Source: Artocarpus heterophyllus (lineage: Eukaryota; Streptophyta; Magnoliopsida; Rosales; Moraceae). From it: a stretch of DNA of 64,000 bases. The stretch covers positions 34,468,052-34,532,051 of the forward strand of contig CM046348.1 in the NCBI GenBank assembly GCA_025403435.1, given 5' to 3'. The notes beneath the pieces were generated by a model. That model had not been told where the DNA came from. It did no database searches and saw only the letters and a program-made list of their open reading frames with translations. Both the position numbers and the translations under genes were made by a program. Each line of letters opens with the position of its first letter. The first letter of the stretch is position 1. Shown piece by piece: positions 23,296 to 33,593 of the stretch.

Positions 23296-23935
23296 TGTTG
23301 AGGGTGAGCTCGGCGCCACCGCCGAGGATACAAACTTTGATGGTCTACTAAATAGCTCGGGAGAGCTACTAAGGAGCAAACTACCAACCCCAACAGCAAC
23401 CTATGCCCCGCCCGAGGTGCTTCTCAGGGTCCCCGGGGCCGCATCCCTAGTAGGTTGCCACCTCAGGCTACGCACCAACTCGGGTCGGGTAATTCTCATT
23501 CACGAAGTGGGCCGCTACTCGCCACCACAGGCCAACAAACAGTAAATAGCTTACCGTCTGATGGAAGCCAATCCATCAACAGGGGACATGACACTTGTCA
23601 CCTACTGCCTGACACGTCTTGATGTGATACCCGGGTTATCGGCAAAACCCACCTGACACCGGGTCCAAGTAGTAGCCTATAAATAGGATGCATTTATTGC
23701 ATTCTAGAGAGAGACTCCTTCCCCCCTAACAAGCTCCCATCTTTTGCCGAGCAACCCTTGCCTTGAGCATCGGAGAGCCCTTGTTCATTGACTGACACCT
23801 TTTTCTCTCACCTCTGAAGCGTCCCTTCTCTTGTTGCAGGTACGCCCGACTGGGCAGAGGCAAGCCAGGAAGAGCTAGACCGTGCGCAGCCGCACGTGGT
23901 GTTTATCCAACATCGGACCACGTTAAGGATCAACA
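23296..23935 (+). repeat. 5' LTR of the Tat-type element
   Basis: 640 bp, from TGTTGAGGGTGAGCTCGG to GGATCAACA. It aligns with 36529-37146 along nearly its full length. A TATAAATA sits near 23680 in both copies (CCTATAAATAGGATGC), a good promoter candidate. The region between this TATA box and the LTR end should hold the transcription start. Confidence 0.9.
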
Positions 23936-23936
23936 T

Positions 23937-23955
23937 TTTGGCACTAGAAGGAGGG
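23937..23955 (+). promoter_or_regulatory. Primer binding site candidate of the Tat-type element
   Basis: Immediately 3' of the LTR the sequence reads TTTGGCACTAGAAGGAGGG. TTTGGCGC-type primer sites are common in this position. The priming tRNA cannot be assigned with confidence. Confidence 0.5.
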
Positions 23956-24020
23956 CGCCTACACCTTCACTCAAACACCAACCACCTTACCTCCGAGAAC
24001 CGAGATGATAACTCGAGGGA

Positions 24021-25610
24021 ATGCCAGAGTCGATGTTGCCCGATAGGAGGGGTCGGAAGATGCAAGAAATCGGCAACAGAATCTGGGTAGGCCTAGGGGC
24101 TGCCCCCGGGCCACAAGGTCTCAGTCTGGGGGGACAGGGAAGCACGACCAGAGCCGAACAAGCAGAGGACCCGATGGCTCAGGACCCAATCCAAGAGCTT
24201 ACGAATGCAGTTCAGATCTTAACTCAGCAGCTCACGTAGCAGACGTAGCATCAGGTCACACCTGCTCTACTACCTTCAGCCCCGGCTGACCAGGCTAGGG
24301 GTTAGGCAGGACGAGATGCTGTCGACCGTGAAGAAGCCGACTCCGAGCGCTCGAGAAGCTCCACACGTGTTACCTCGGCCAATAACAAACTAGTCTAAGA
24401 AGGCCGTCTCGGCCTTTAAGCAGCGCGGGTTCCGTCACCCCAAAGTTCCCGAGCATCAATATTTGATCGGCTAGGATGCTAGGGAGAAGCGTGTCAAAAT
24501 CGCCAGCCTGGGGCTGATGACCGCGTGGAGGACAGAGCACCCTATAGGGTCGAACTGCTCGAAGACACGAACAGTCACCAGTTTCGGGCGTTACAGCACC
24601 AAATCGACGAGATCTGAAACAACCGCTTCGGCCTGGATAAAGTAGGAGCCTTGGATCTTCCATTTTCGAACACTCTAATGTGAGCCCCCATGCTGCCTAA
24701 GTTCAAGGTCCCACAAATCAAGGCCTATGATGGGACCGTAGATGCAGACGAGCATGTCAAACTATTCCGAGGACACATGCTCCTCTAGAATGCCAACGAC
24801 GCGGCAATGTGCAAGGCCTTTTCACTGACCCTAACTAGACCTACTCGGCAATGGTTCCGAAGACTTGAACCATCCTCTATCTCTTCTTTTCGGCAGCTTG
24901 CCGACGCCTTCTCGGCAGCCTTCTCTACGACAAAAACGTGGAGAAAAGAGATTACATATCTGTATGCCGTCAAGCAAGGGGACGACAACGTCTGAGACTA
25001 TATTAACCGGTTTACCCAGGCAGCTCTAGAGGTCAAGCACGTCGAAGACGAGACCCTCAAGCATATTTTTGTAGGGGGCCTCCGAGATGAAAAACTAACC
25101 TGGTCGTTGGCCTTTGAGTAGCCGAGCACGTTTTCACAGATGCTCGGCTACACCTAGAGGTACACCGATGCCGCGAAGTATATTAAAAGCCGCAAGGAGG
25201 ACGTCAGCTCCAGTGGGACCAAGAAGGACAAGAAGCAAAAGAAGATGCCAGAGCAAAATATTGCCGAGCAGAACAAGAAGTAAAAGAAGGAAAAGAAACC
25301 CGAGAAGCCAAAGACATCGGCCGGCAAGTTCCAAAGCTACACGCTGTTAGTGGCAACTATTGACGAGGTGCTCACCCAAGTGAGTAGCAGGAATCTGCTG
25401 GTGCTGCCACCCAAGCTTAGGAGCAGCAAAATGAAGCAGGATCAAGCGAGGTACTGCAAGTTCACAAGGACGTGGGACACAATACTCGCGAATGCATCCA
25501 GCTGAAGGATCAAATTGAAAAACTCATCCGGGAAGGGCATTTACAAGAATTTATTGAGCGGGTCATAATCCCAGGCTCTACCTTGGGAAGAAACAATCCT
25601 TCGAGCTGAG
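24021..25610 (+). pseudogene. Gag relic of the Tat-type element
   Basis: Fragmented over several frames. Recognisable Gag blocks are VPQIKAYDGT with a following DEHVKLFRGHM (about 24700-24785), LTRPTRQWFRRLEPSSISSF (about 24830-24890), TYLYAVKQGDDNV, DYINRFTQAALEV and HIFVGGLRDEKLTWSLA. After a lysine-rich stretch comes a CX2HX4HX4C zinc-knuckle-like motif near 25450-25500, which is only read across a one-base frameshift. It is followed by QLKDQIEKLIREGHLQ. Several stops sit where related proteins have glutamine or arginine (CAG to TAG, CGA to TGA). The protein would have packaged the element RNA. Confidence 0.8.
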
Positions 25611-25699
25611 ACATGCCACACCGCTCACAAACTGACTTTGGGAACACCTCAGAAGCCTCGAACATTATTCACACGATCTTTGGCGGGCTCGTCATAGGG

Positions 25700-26373
25700 G
25701 ACACGTAGAGTGGGCGGTGGTTGTATGTCAGAGAAGCTCGGTTGATCGAGCCAGGTGAGTTCATAAACATGTCCGAACATGTTAACAAAATATGCCACCA
25801 ATAAAATGCTCTGATCACATTCACCGAGGAGGAAGCAGACAAGCTGATTCATCTGCACAATAATGCCCATGTGTGCGAACTGCATATCGCTAACAATATA
25901 GTGCAACGAGTGCTAATTGATAACGAAAGCTCGGCCGATATCCTCTTCAAGCAAGCTTTTAATAAGCTAAGGATCAGCAATGCCACATTGGTTCCAGTCT
26001 AGACCCCACTTTATGGCTTCACGAGAAAATGTGTCTGAGCAGTAGGAAAGGTTAGCCTGCCCGTGACCTTCAGAGAAGGAGCTGCTCGGATCACTCGAGT
26101 CATCGACAAGCCTTCTCAGTACAACATTATAATCGGCTGCCTGATGCTGAGGGCATTGAAGGCCGTGGTCTCCACGTATCACCTGGCCATGAAGTTTCCA
26201 ATAGAGGACAGAGTTTCCAATACCGTAAGGGTCGTGACAGCTTAGCATCTAAGTGTCTTGGCCATCTATGCGGTCGATGAGGAAGATCTGCCCACCGACC
26301 CGACGCCTAAGATGCTTTTCGATCTCGACCCTCGACTGCCCAAGGAAGAGGTAAGAGCCACCTCGGTCGAAGA
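25700..26373 (+). pseudogene. Protease relic of the Tat-type element
   Basis: Carries VLIDNESSADILF around 25910-25945, the equivalent of the usual DNGSSADIL aspartic protease site, with glycine changed to glutamate. YNIIIGCLMLRALKAVVSTYH follows near 26120-26180 as separate conserved blocks. TAG stops occur at 26000 and elsewhere. The frame is cut at 26373 by the nested LTR and resumes in matching context at 29479 with LVLFPLD. Confidence 0.8.
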
Positions 26374-26611
26374 TGTAACACCCCCTTATGGACGTCACAG
26401 ATGTCGTTACATTCATTTATTAATACCTTTATTTTAAGATAAAGTATTTGTACATAACATAATTTGAAAACATACCCCAAGATCCATACATGCGTTTTTT
26501 TTTTTTTAATTTGCTTGATTATAAACATTCTTTAGTTAGTTAAATATTCCAAATAATAAAATCATAATTTAAAATGAAAACGTCACCACATTTAAAAATC
26601 TGCTCTCACTG

Positions 26612-26760
26612 TTCGACAGGCTGAACTTGAGACTTTTGTAGACCGAACTTGATCGGCAGGCTGGAAATCATCCACCGGTAGGCCGCCTAAGACTTTGCAC
26701 ATCCGAGGTTTTAAATTTGCTAAGTTCGGTAGGCCAACCATCAATGTTCGGTAGGCTGAC
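26612..26760 (+). repeat. Phased palindrome array, about 7 decayed units, left end of LTR C
   Basis: Units start at 26612 (TTCGACAGGCTGAA), 26634 (weak), 26652 (ATCGGCAGGCTGGA), 26674 (ACCGGTAGGCCGCC), 26694 (weak), 26725 (TTCGGTAGGCCAAC) and 26747 (TTCGGTAGGCTGAC). Spacings are 22, 18, 22, 20, 31 and 22 bp. The AG centre is in plus orientation. Confidence 0.75.
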
Positions 26761-27083
26761 TGACTAAAAAGAAAATTTTAAGAAATTAAGTTAAGATGAG
26801 ATTCAATACTTCAATATGCGGAAGATAAATATACTTAAAAAGAAATAAGATAAAATAATAAAACATAGTTCATAAATTCTTTAAAACTCATCAAATAAAC
26901 ATGTTAAAACTTCCTTCTTTGGCGTTCTTCCGTTTATAATTCATCTTGCTTAGCTCACATGCCTTTCCTTGCCCTCCACCTAGTCCATAACTTTCTTACC
27001 CTTATCTGCAACATGATATAAAACTGAATAAGCTAATGCTTAGTAAGTACATTTATATCTCACAGCTTAAAACATTTTATGAA

Positions 27084-27107
27084 CATCATCATCATCATCA
27101 TCATCAT
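27084..27107. repeat. (CAT)n microsatellite
   Basis: Eight consecutive CAT triplets inside LTR C. Confidence 0.9.
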
Positions 27108-29132
27108 AATAGTGCACTAAGCACAATTTCATAAGGAATATATCTTCCAATACATTATCCATATTAAAAACTTAATTCAATTTATTTAAGGGGCCCAAGT
27201 GTTGCATCATAATCATCATTGTAGGCACGCCGTCATGAGAGAAGAAGGGTAGCTAATCCTAAACCAAACATGACATTATAACATAACATAAATATGGGTA
27301 TGCAACACTTATTTAGGTGATACATACATATAGACATAAATATATACTTCTATACTTTAGAAAACATCATCATCAAAAACATGCGTAAACTTTAAACATC
27401 AACTTTTGTAATAATAACATCATGAATAACCATAGTAGAAATCATCATAAAACCATCATAAACATAGATTTCATACTTTTCATAAATCACATCATGTTAC
27501 GGGTGAGAATGTACTTACTTGTATTGCTTATTTAACCTTAATTTGTACGTGACGTTGCCGCAGCGTCGATGTGCTCGCCCATAGAGTGTTTATGCCATAC
27601 ATTCATTTAAAATAACAATTAACATTTAATTCAAAGAATTACTCATCACAACATACATACATCTCTTGAAACATAAATTTATAGCATGTTTCATTAACCA
27701 TAGATCATTAGAACAAAACTATCAACACAAACATTTTTTGACCTCCATGAATTCTTAATTCAATAACTCAACATTCACACATAATTTAGGCACCAAACTT
27801 GGCAAGAACCAAAATAATACATAAACATATTATCATGATTTTTCCTTAGTCATAAAAATTACATTAGACAATTAAAACAAGTCACAATTTATGTCACAAA
27901 ATCTGCCAGCAATACAAAACAGTGAGCAATCCCTATTAACGTTCACATAATAAATTATTTACATCCCAAAATAATTCCATAAAAATAGTACATATAATAG
28001 ACATATAGAACTCTAACATATCCAAAAATCACCTTTGAATAAATTCTAAACAGTCCAAAACATGCATGAAAAATAGTAGCAAAACAACTTCCATCATATT
28101 AAGCAGTGAGTTAAAAGAGTTCATCATTTTCAAACAATCAAAACAAATTTATTTAAACTCTAAAATTCTTACGACAACTTATTAACATATAACTACAGAA
28201 CCACAAAATATTTTATCATTAAATAAATTCATTTAATCAAACAAAAACATCACACAATAAGAGTTCAACAATTTACCGATAAAAACAGTCTAAAAACCTA
28301 GCTTCAATAAAAATTCCATATCACATAAAATATTCGTCATATTATCATGAGACTTTCCAATTCATACATTGACATATACCTAAACATATTTGCCAAATTT
28401 TGTGCAAAATATCATTCATTTGCATTATGAACAAAACCTATATTTTTGTACAACACAACCAAACAACAATAATTAATTGTGAGTCTTGAAATTTGGAGGA
28501 ACATCTCATAACACATCCATGAACAACATATTAAAATTTTAGAGCAAAATAAAATACCTAGACAAAGTTATGGCAGTCGGATGAAGAAGAGATATACATT
28601 TCAGAAATACAGAAAAAAATGAGTTCTTACCTTTAACAATTTTCTTCTCAAACTCCTTCGAATTCACCCAAAGAAAACTCAGTATTTCTTTTAATTTTTG
28701 CAGTAAAATTTTGAGGAAGAGAAGGAAAAGAAAACGTGGAGAAGAGAAGAAGAAGAGAAAAGAAAACTGAAGAGATATCTTAGAGAGAAAAATGGATAGA
28801 GAAATTTTCACGTGAATGAGGAGAATATCATGAGAGGTCAATACTCCCTAAAATGGCAGCAGAAATTCTAAAGAAAATGGTGCATTTCTCGTGGGATGAT
28901 GGAGAGAATTGAGGGAGAGTTAACTAGTTTAGCTTCACTTACCATATTTCAATTCTCAAAAATAGGAAACCTTATCAATTAAATTCAATCAATCAAAAAG
29001 TCAAATATTTCATTTCCTAAAATGAGGAATTAATCCAAAAATATACCAATCAATCACATTAAACCATCTAATCATCATAATTATCTCAGTCACAAATTTG
29101 GAGAGATTTTTGTTGACTACTCGTTAGCAGTC

Positions 29133-29240
29133 TTCGGCCTGTCGAATGCATGAGGTACGGCCTGTCGATGAAATTCCATCGGCCTACTATTCCATGAGGG
29201 ACAATCCAGCCTACTGAACTTGAAGGTTCGGCCTACCGAA
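29133..29240 (-). repeat. Phased palindrome array, 5 units, right end of LTR C
   Basis: Units start at 29133 (TTCGGCCTGTCGAA), 29156, 29178, 29205 and 29227 (TTCGGCCTACCGAA). Spacings are 23, 22, 27 and 22 bp. The centre reads CT on the plus strand, so the array is inverted relative to 26612-26760. Confidence 0.82.
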
Positions 29241-29473
29241 CTGCCTTACCTTCTAAAGTTTAACAAAACATAGATTCATTACAAAATTATAATTAAACAT
29301 ATATCAGAAATAACATGAACACTTGAGCACATCAATTCCACGTGACCGTCACCTGTCATAATACTTTAAAATAAAATGGTTAGTACCATTATAACACATG
29401 TTAATAAAGAAATTACTTAACGTCATCACTAACTTGACATAATCCATTACATGAAAATTTAGCGGGTGTTACA

Positions 29474-30430
29474 GAAGACCTGGTGCTGTTCCCTTTAGAC
29501 CTTGCAAGGCCTGAACGCACCGTCCAACTCGAATCCCAGTTGAGACCTGAGATCCGGGCAGACTTAGAGGGGCTTCTCACTGAGTATCGAGACGTGTTTG
29601 TGTGGTCCCATGAAGATATGCCCGGCATAGATCCGAGCGTAATTTGTCATCGACACAACGTCCAACCCGACCATAGGCCAGTGATACAGAAGAGGAGAGC
29701 TTTTAATCTAGAAAGGTATGTTGCTATAAACAAAGAGGTCCAAAAGCTCCTCAACACGGGATTCATCAGAGAGGTCAAATATCCAGAGTGGTTAGCAAAC
29801 ATCATCCTCGTCAAAAATGCAAATGGCAAATGGCAGGTCTACATTGATTATACTGATCTAAACAAGGCTTGCCCAAAATATTGCTTTCTACTTCCCTAAA
29901 AAGACTAGCTCGTCGATGCTACTGTCGGCCACGAATTGCTGAGCTTTATGGATGCTTATTTCGAGTATAACCAGATAAGGATGGCCGAGGTGGATCAAGC
30001 AAAGACAACCTTTGTTATCGACCAAGGGTTATACTGCTACATGGTAATGCCCTTCGGACTGAAGAATTTTGGAGCTACCTACCAACGCCTAGTCAACAAG
30101 ATGTTTGCTCGGTTGATCGGCAAAACAATGGAGGTTTACGTGCATGACATATTAGTAAAATCTGTCTGAGTAGACGACCACATGGCCAACCTCTGAGCAA
30201 GTTTCGACATTCTCCAGAAATATGGGATGAAACTCAACCTAACGAAGTGTGCATTCAGGTAAGCTTGGGCAAATTTCTCAGTTTTTGGTCAACCAACAGG
30301 GTATTGAAGTTAACCTGGCAAAGGCCCAAGCAATAATTGACATGCGTTCTCCTCGGACTGTAAAGGACGTGTAAAAGCTCACCGGCATGATAGCGGCTCT
30401 CTCAAGATTCGTCTCCTGGGCCACCAACAA
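29474..30430 (+). pseudogene. Reverse transcriptase relic of the Tat-type element
   Basis: Continues the frame broken at 26373. Blocks in order are DVFVWSHEDMPGIDP (about 29590-29635), RRAFNLERY, VQKLLNTGFIREVKYPEWL, VLVKN-type text (IILVKNANGKWQVYIDYTDLN read in pieces), FMDAYFEYNQI, MPFGLKN (about 30050-30070) and VYVHDILVKS (30134-30163). The last should read YVDD; the first catalytic aspartate is replaced by histidine. TGA and TAG stops and small frameshifts follow (for example 30167). Confidence 0.85.
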
Positions 30431-30439
30431 GTGCCATCC

Positions 30440-30935
30440 ATTTTTCTAGGTGCTTAAGGGGAGGTTTGAGTGGAGCAGGGAGTGTGAGGAAGCTTTTCAA
30501 AATCTGAAGAAGTATTTGACCACACCCCCGCTCCTGGCTAAACCTTTTCTTGATAAGGTTTTAACTGCATATCTAGCCATATCCAAGAAGGCTATAAGCT
30601 TGGTCTTAGTCTGATATGAAAATGGAGCTCAAAAGCCGGTCTATTATACTAGCCATGCATTTTAGGGTGCCGAAGAACAGTATCCTCCACTAGAGAAGTT
30701 GGCCTTTGCCTTGATCACTTCAGCTCGTAAGTTACGGCCATACTTTCAAGGCCACACAATAAAGGTCCCGACCAAGTTCCCTCTCTGGCAAGTTCTCCAG
30801 AGCCTGAAGATATCAGGCCTCATGGCCAAATGGTCGGTAGAACTTGGTCAGTACAACATGCATTTCGTGCAGAGGACGGCCATCAAAGCCTAAGCTCTTG
30901 TAGACTTCATCGCTGAATTCACGGATGCCGAACAA
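30440..30935 (+). pseudogene. First RNase H relic of the Tat-type element
   Basis: Starts with a FEWSRECEEAFQNLK block near 30470 and includes YLAISKKAISLVLV, PVYYTSHAF, EEQYPPLEKLAFAL and LRPYFQGHTIKV (to about 30760). It ends near VDFIAEFTD at 30925. Stops at TAG or TGA interrupt it. This is the connection-type RNase H found in all gypsy elements. Confidence 0.75.
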
Positions 30936-30944
30936 GCCACACCG

Positions 30945-31400
30945 TTGGCCGATAAGGCACCTGTAGAAGTGCCAGACGCCCCCAGCTGCAGCGAAGATTA
31001 CACCACCTTGGTGCCAAAATGGAGACTTTATGTCGATGGATCTTCCTGTGTAGAAGGGTCAAGTGCCGGGCTGATATTAATAAGCCCGGACGAATACAAG
31101 GTAATCTATGCGCTTCAATTCGACTTCAAAGCTTCCAACAATGAGGCGGAGTACGAAGCACTTCTGGCCTGACTTCATATCACTAGAGACCTTGGGGTCA
31201 ACCCAATAATCATCCACAGCGACTCTATGCTCGTCGTTCAACAAGTCACAGGAGTATTCCAAGCCCGAGTAGACACAATGGTTGCATACTTACAAGAAGT
31301 TAAGCAACAGCTCAGGCAATTTAAATCCTATTCTTTCAAGTAGATCCCTTGGTTGGAGAACTCAGAGGCCGACACCCTTGCTCGACTAGCTTCGGGCCTC
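30945..31400 (+). pseudogene. Second (Tat-lineage) RNase H relic
   Basis: Contains WRLYVDGSSCVEGSSAGLIL, FKASNNEAEYEALLA and IHSDSMLVVQQVTG, with the D, E and D residues of an RNase H site. It then reads NSEADTLARLAS near 31360. A second RNase H after the first is typical of the Tat group and argues against Del, CRM or Athila for this element. A TGA at about 31171 and a TAG near 31341 break the frame. Confidence 0.82.
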
Positions 31401-31552
31401 GACGATAACGACCTTACCTCGGTCCCCATTGAAAGACTAGCCGAGCCAAGCATCTGTAAGGAAGTTGCAAATGTAGCCGAGGAACTCGAGACCATATGGA
31501 TGGACCCGATTATCCGATACCTGACCATAGCTAAATTGCCCGATGACTGAGA

Positions 31553-32726
31553 ACAGGCACGTCAGATACGCAACAGCTCGGCCCGTTATTCAATGATTAG
31601 AGAAAGACTATACCGACGAGGCTATACTATGCTATGTTCAAAGTGCGTAAGCCCCAAAGAAGCTAAATACCTAATGAAGGAGATCCTTGAAGGTCTATCT
31701 GGCAATCATTCTGGGGGCCGATCGTTGGCCCAAAAGTGTCTTCGGCAAGGCTACTATTGGCCGACCATGGAGCAAGACTACAAGGATTTTGCATAGAAAT
31801 GCCTCAAATGTCAGTAATTTGCAAGGATGCCCAAACATTACACCGACCCCCTCATTTTAGTAACCTCAGTGTGGCCATTCGCGAAGTGGGCTATCAACCT
31901 GATCGAACCTCTTCCCCTGGCCCAATCACAATTTAAATACTACATCATGGCCATAGACTACCTTACGAAATGGGTTGAAGTAGAGCCGTGTACCAGCATG
32001 ACCAAAGCTAAATGTACCAACTTCATATGGAAGAACATCATTTGCTGGTTCAAAATCCTGCACATGATCGTGACCGGCAATGCCAAACAATTCGAGTCCT
32101 TTGGCCTACTCTGCCTGTGTGAGTAGCTCAGCATCAAGAAAGTTTTCTCCTCCCCGAGCTACCCCTAAAGCAACGGCCAAGTGGAGGCAGTCAAGAAAAC
32201 AATCAAGGACAACTTGAAGAAAAAGCTCGAGGGCCTTAAGGGGGCATGGATCGACGAGCTCCCACAAGTGCTCTGGGCTTACCGCACAACTGCCTGGATA
32301 GCTACCAGGGAGACCCCATTCTCCCTTGTGTATGGGGCGGAGGCTGCCATCTCAGCCGAGGTGGGGCTACCTAGCTTCAGAATCGACTATTATGAGGAAG
32401 TGTGGAATGCCGAGATCATGATGTCTGAGCTTGACCTACTTAAAGAAAAAAGAAACTAGGCAGCAATCCGTAATGCAGCTCAGAATCAGGTAGTAGCTCA
32501 ATATTACAATAAGCGAGTCCAACCAAAAAGATTCAAAATCAGGGATTTGGTACTAAAGAAGGTCACGGTTCAGTAGCCCAGTTTGGGGTCTTTTGGTCCA
32601 AAGTAGGACGGACCATATAAGGTCATCGACATTGTTAGGCCGGGCATGTACAACTTATCTGACATGGAGGGAAACCAACTCAGCCATCCTTGGAACGCTG
32701 AGCTCTTGAAAAGATTCATTTGTTAA
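31553..32726 (+). pseudogene. Integrase relic of the Tat-type element
   Basis: An HHCC-type zinc region lies near 31700-31815 (HSGGRSLAQKCLRQGYYWPT, then KCLKCQ). The catalytic core follows with AIDYLTKWVEVEP near 31950-31985. Further blocks are SNGQVEAVKKTIKDNLKKK (about 32170-32230), LWAYRTTAW and TPFSLVYGAEA. The C-terminal segment ends LKRFIC at a TAA, 32724-32726. Several stops replace glutamine codons. It would have inserted the cDNA when intact. Confidence 0.85.
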
Positions 32727-33593
32727 GATCAAAGCCAGAAACCCTTTTTGACCTTTGGCCAAAATTCTTTTGTAACTAGGCCTATTGAATAGGGCTGGGA
32801 TGTAAATACTATTCATCAATGAAATGTAAATTTCCTACACTATTCCATTGAGCAATGTGTTTGACAGAAATAGACAGACCCGATAGGGATGCTATAACTC
32901 CAACCCGTAGGACCCGACAACAACTCCTAACAAGGGAGAGTCACCCTAATTAACCAGACTAGGAAGCTAATCGGCACCTCGTCGATTCTAAGTCTGTTGC
33001 TGTACAGACGACGCAGTAAGTCGCTCAGCACAACCACATGCCTGATGAGTTCTAGACTTGCAAAAGTTTCCTAAAACTTGGACAAGTCTAAGGGGGCGAT
33101 AGGGTAAGGGTATTCACACGCCGTTGTGCTCTGTCCGACCGAGAAAACGGGGATACCATCCTTGCTCGGATCAATTAAGAAAATAGGGAAGCAATCCCTA
33201 CTTGGATGAACTCGGTAGTTATCGAGATAATGTACTCGGCCTCAATTGTAATTGAAAAAATGGAAGCTCAAAAAAACTACGGTCTAGGAATGCCCCTCCC
33301 GAGGAGCATCCAACTTGGTCTGAATTCCTAATTTGATTCTGAGACCGGGATCTATTTTAACTCGACGAGATGAAGGCCTAACTACATTCTCGAGAAAACT
33401 CTCACCCTGAAAGATGAACACATTTTTCCGAGAACAATCGCACTTGAAAAATATCAAGAAACACGGTATACAAAAATCCTAGAGGCGAAGAACACGAAAA
33501 ATAAATTTCATTTATAGTGGTGGGGAGGTACAATTAACCGGGCACCTCCCGAGCCTGGATAATCAACAAAAAAAGAGTAAAAAGCAAAATGGC

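Larger units (their letters stand above)
26374..29473 (-). mobile_element. Solo LTR, Ty3/gypsy type (LTR C), nested in the Tat-type pol
   Basis: This 3100-bp LTR has perfect 10-bp inverted ends, TGTAACACCC and GGGTGTTACA, and a perfect 5-bp duplication GAAGA at 26369-26373 and 29474-29478. Orientation is inferred as minus: a TACTAAGCATTAGC block near 27045 corresponds to the CCTACTGAGC block near the 3' end of LTR A. It carries two palindrome arrays near opposite ends (26612-26760 and 29133-29240) in inverted orientation. No open frame of note lies inside; the 100-codon minus-strand frame at 28539-28841 is T-rich and not convincing. Confidence 0.9.

Noticed and set aside
24370..24663. 97-codon minus-strand ORF opposite gag
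   Set aside because: Shadow of the gag relic; no independent content.
28539..28841. 100-codon minus-strand ORF in LTR C
   Set aside because: Rich in F, S and L from a purine-rich plus strand; no domain; inside an LTR.
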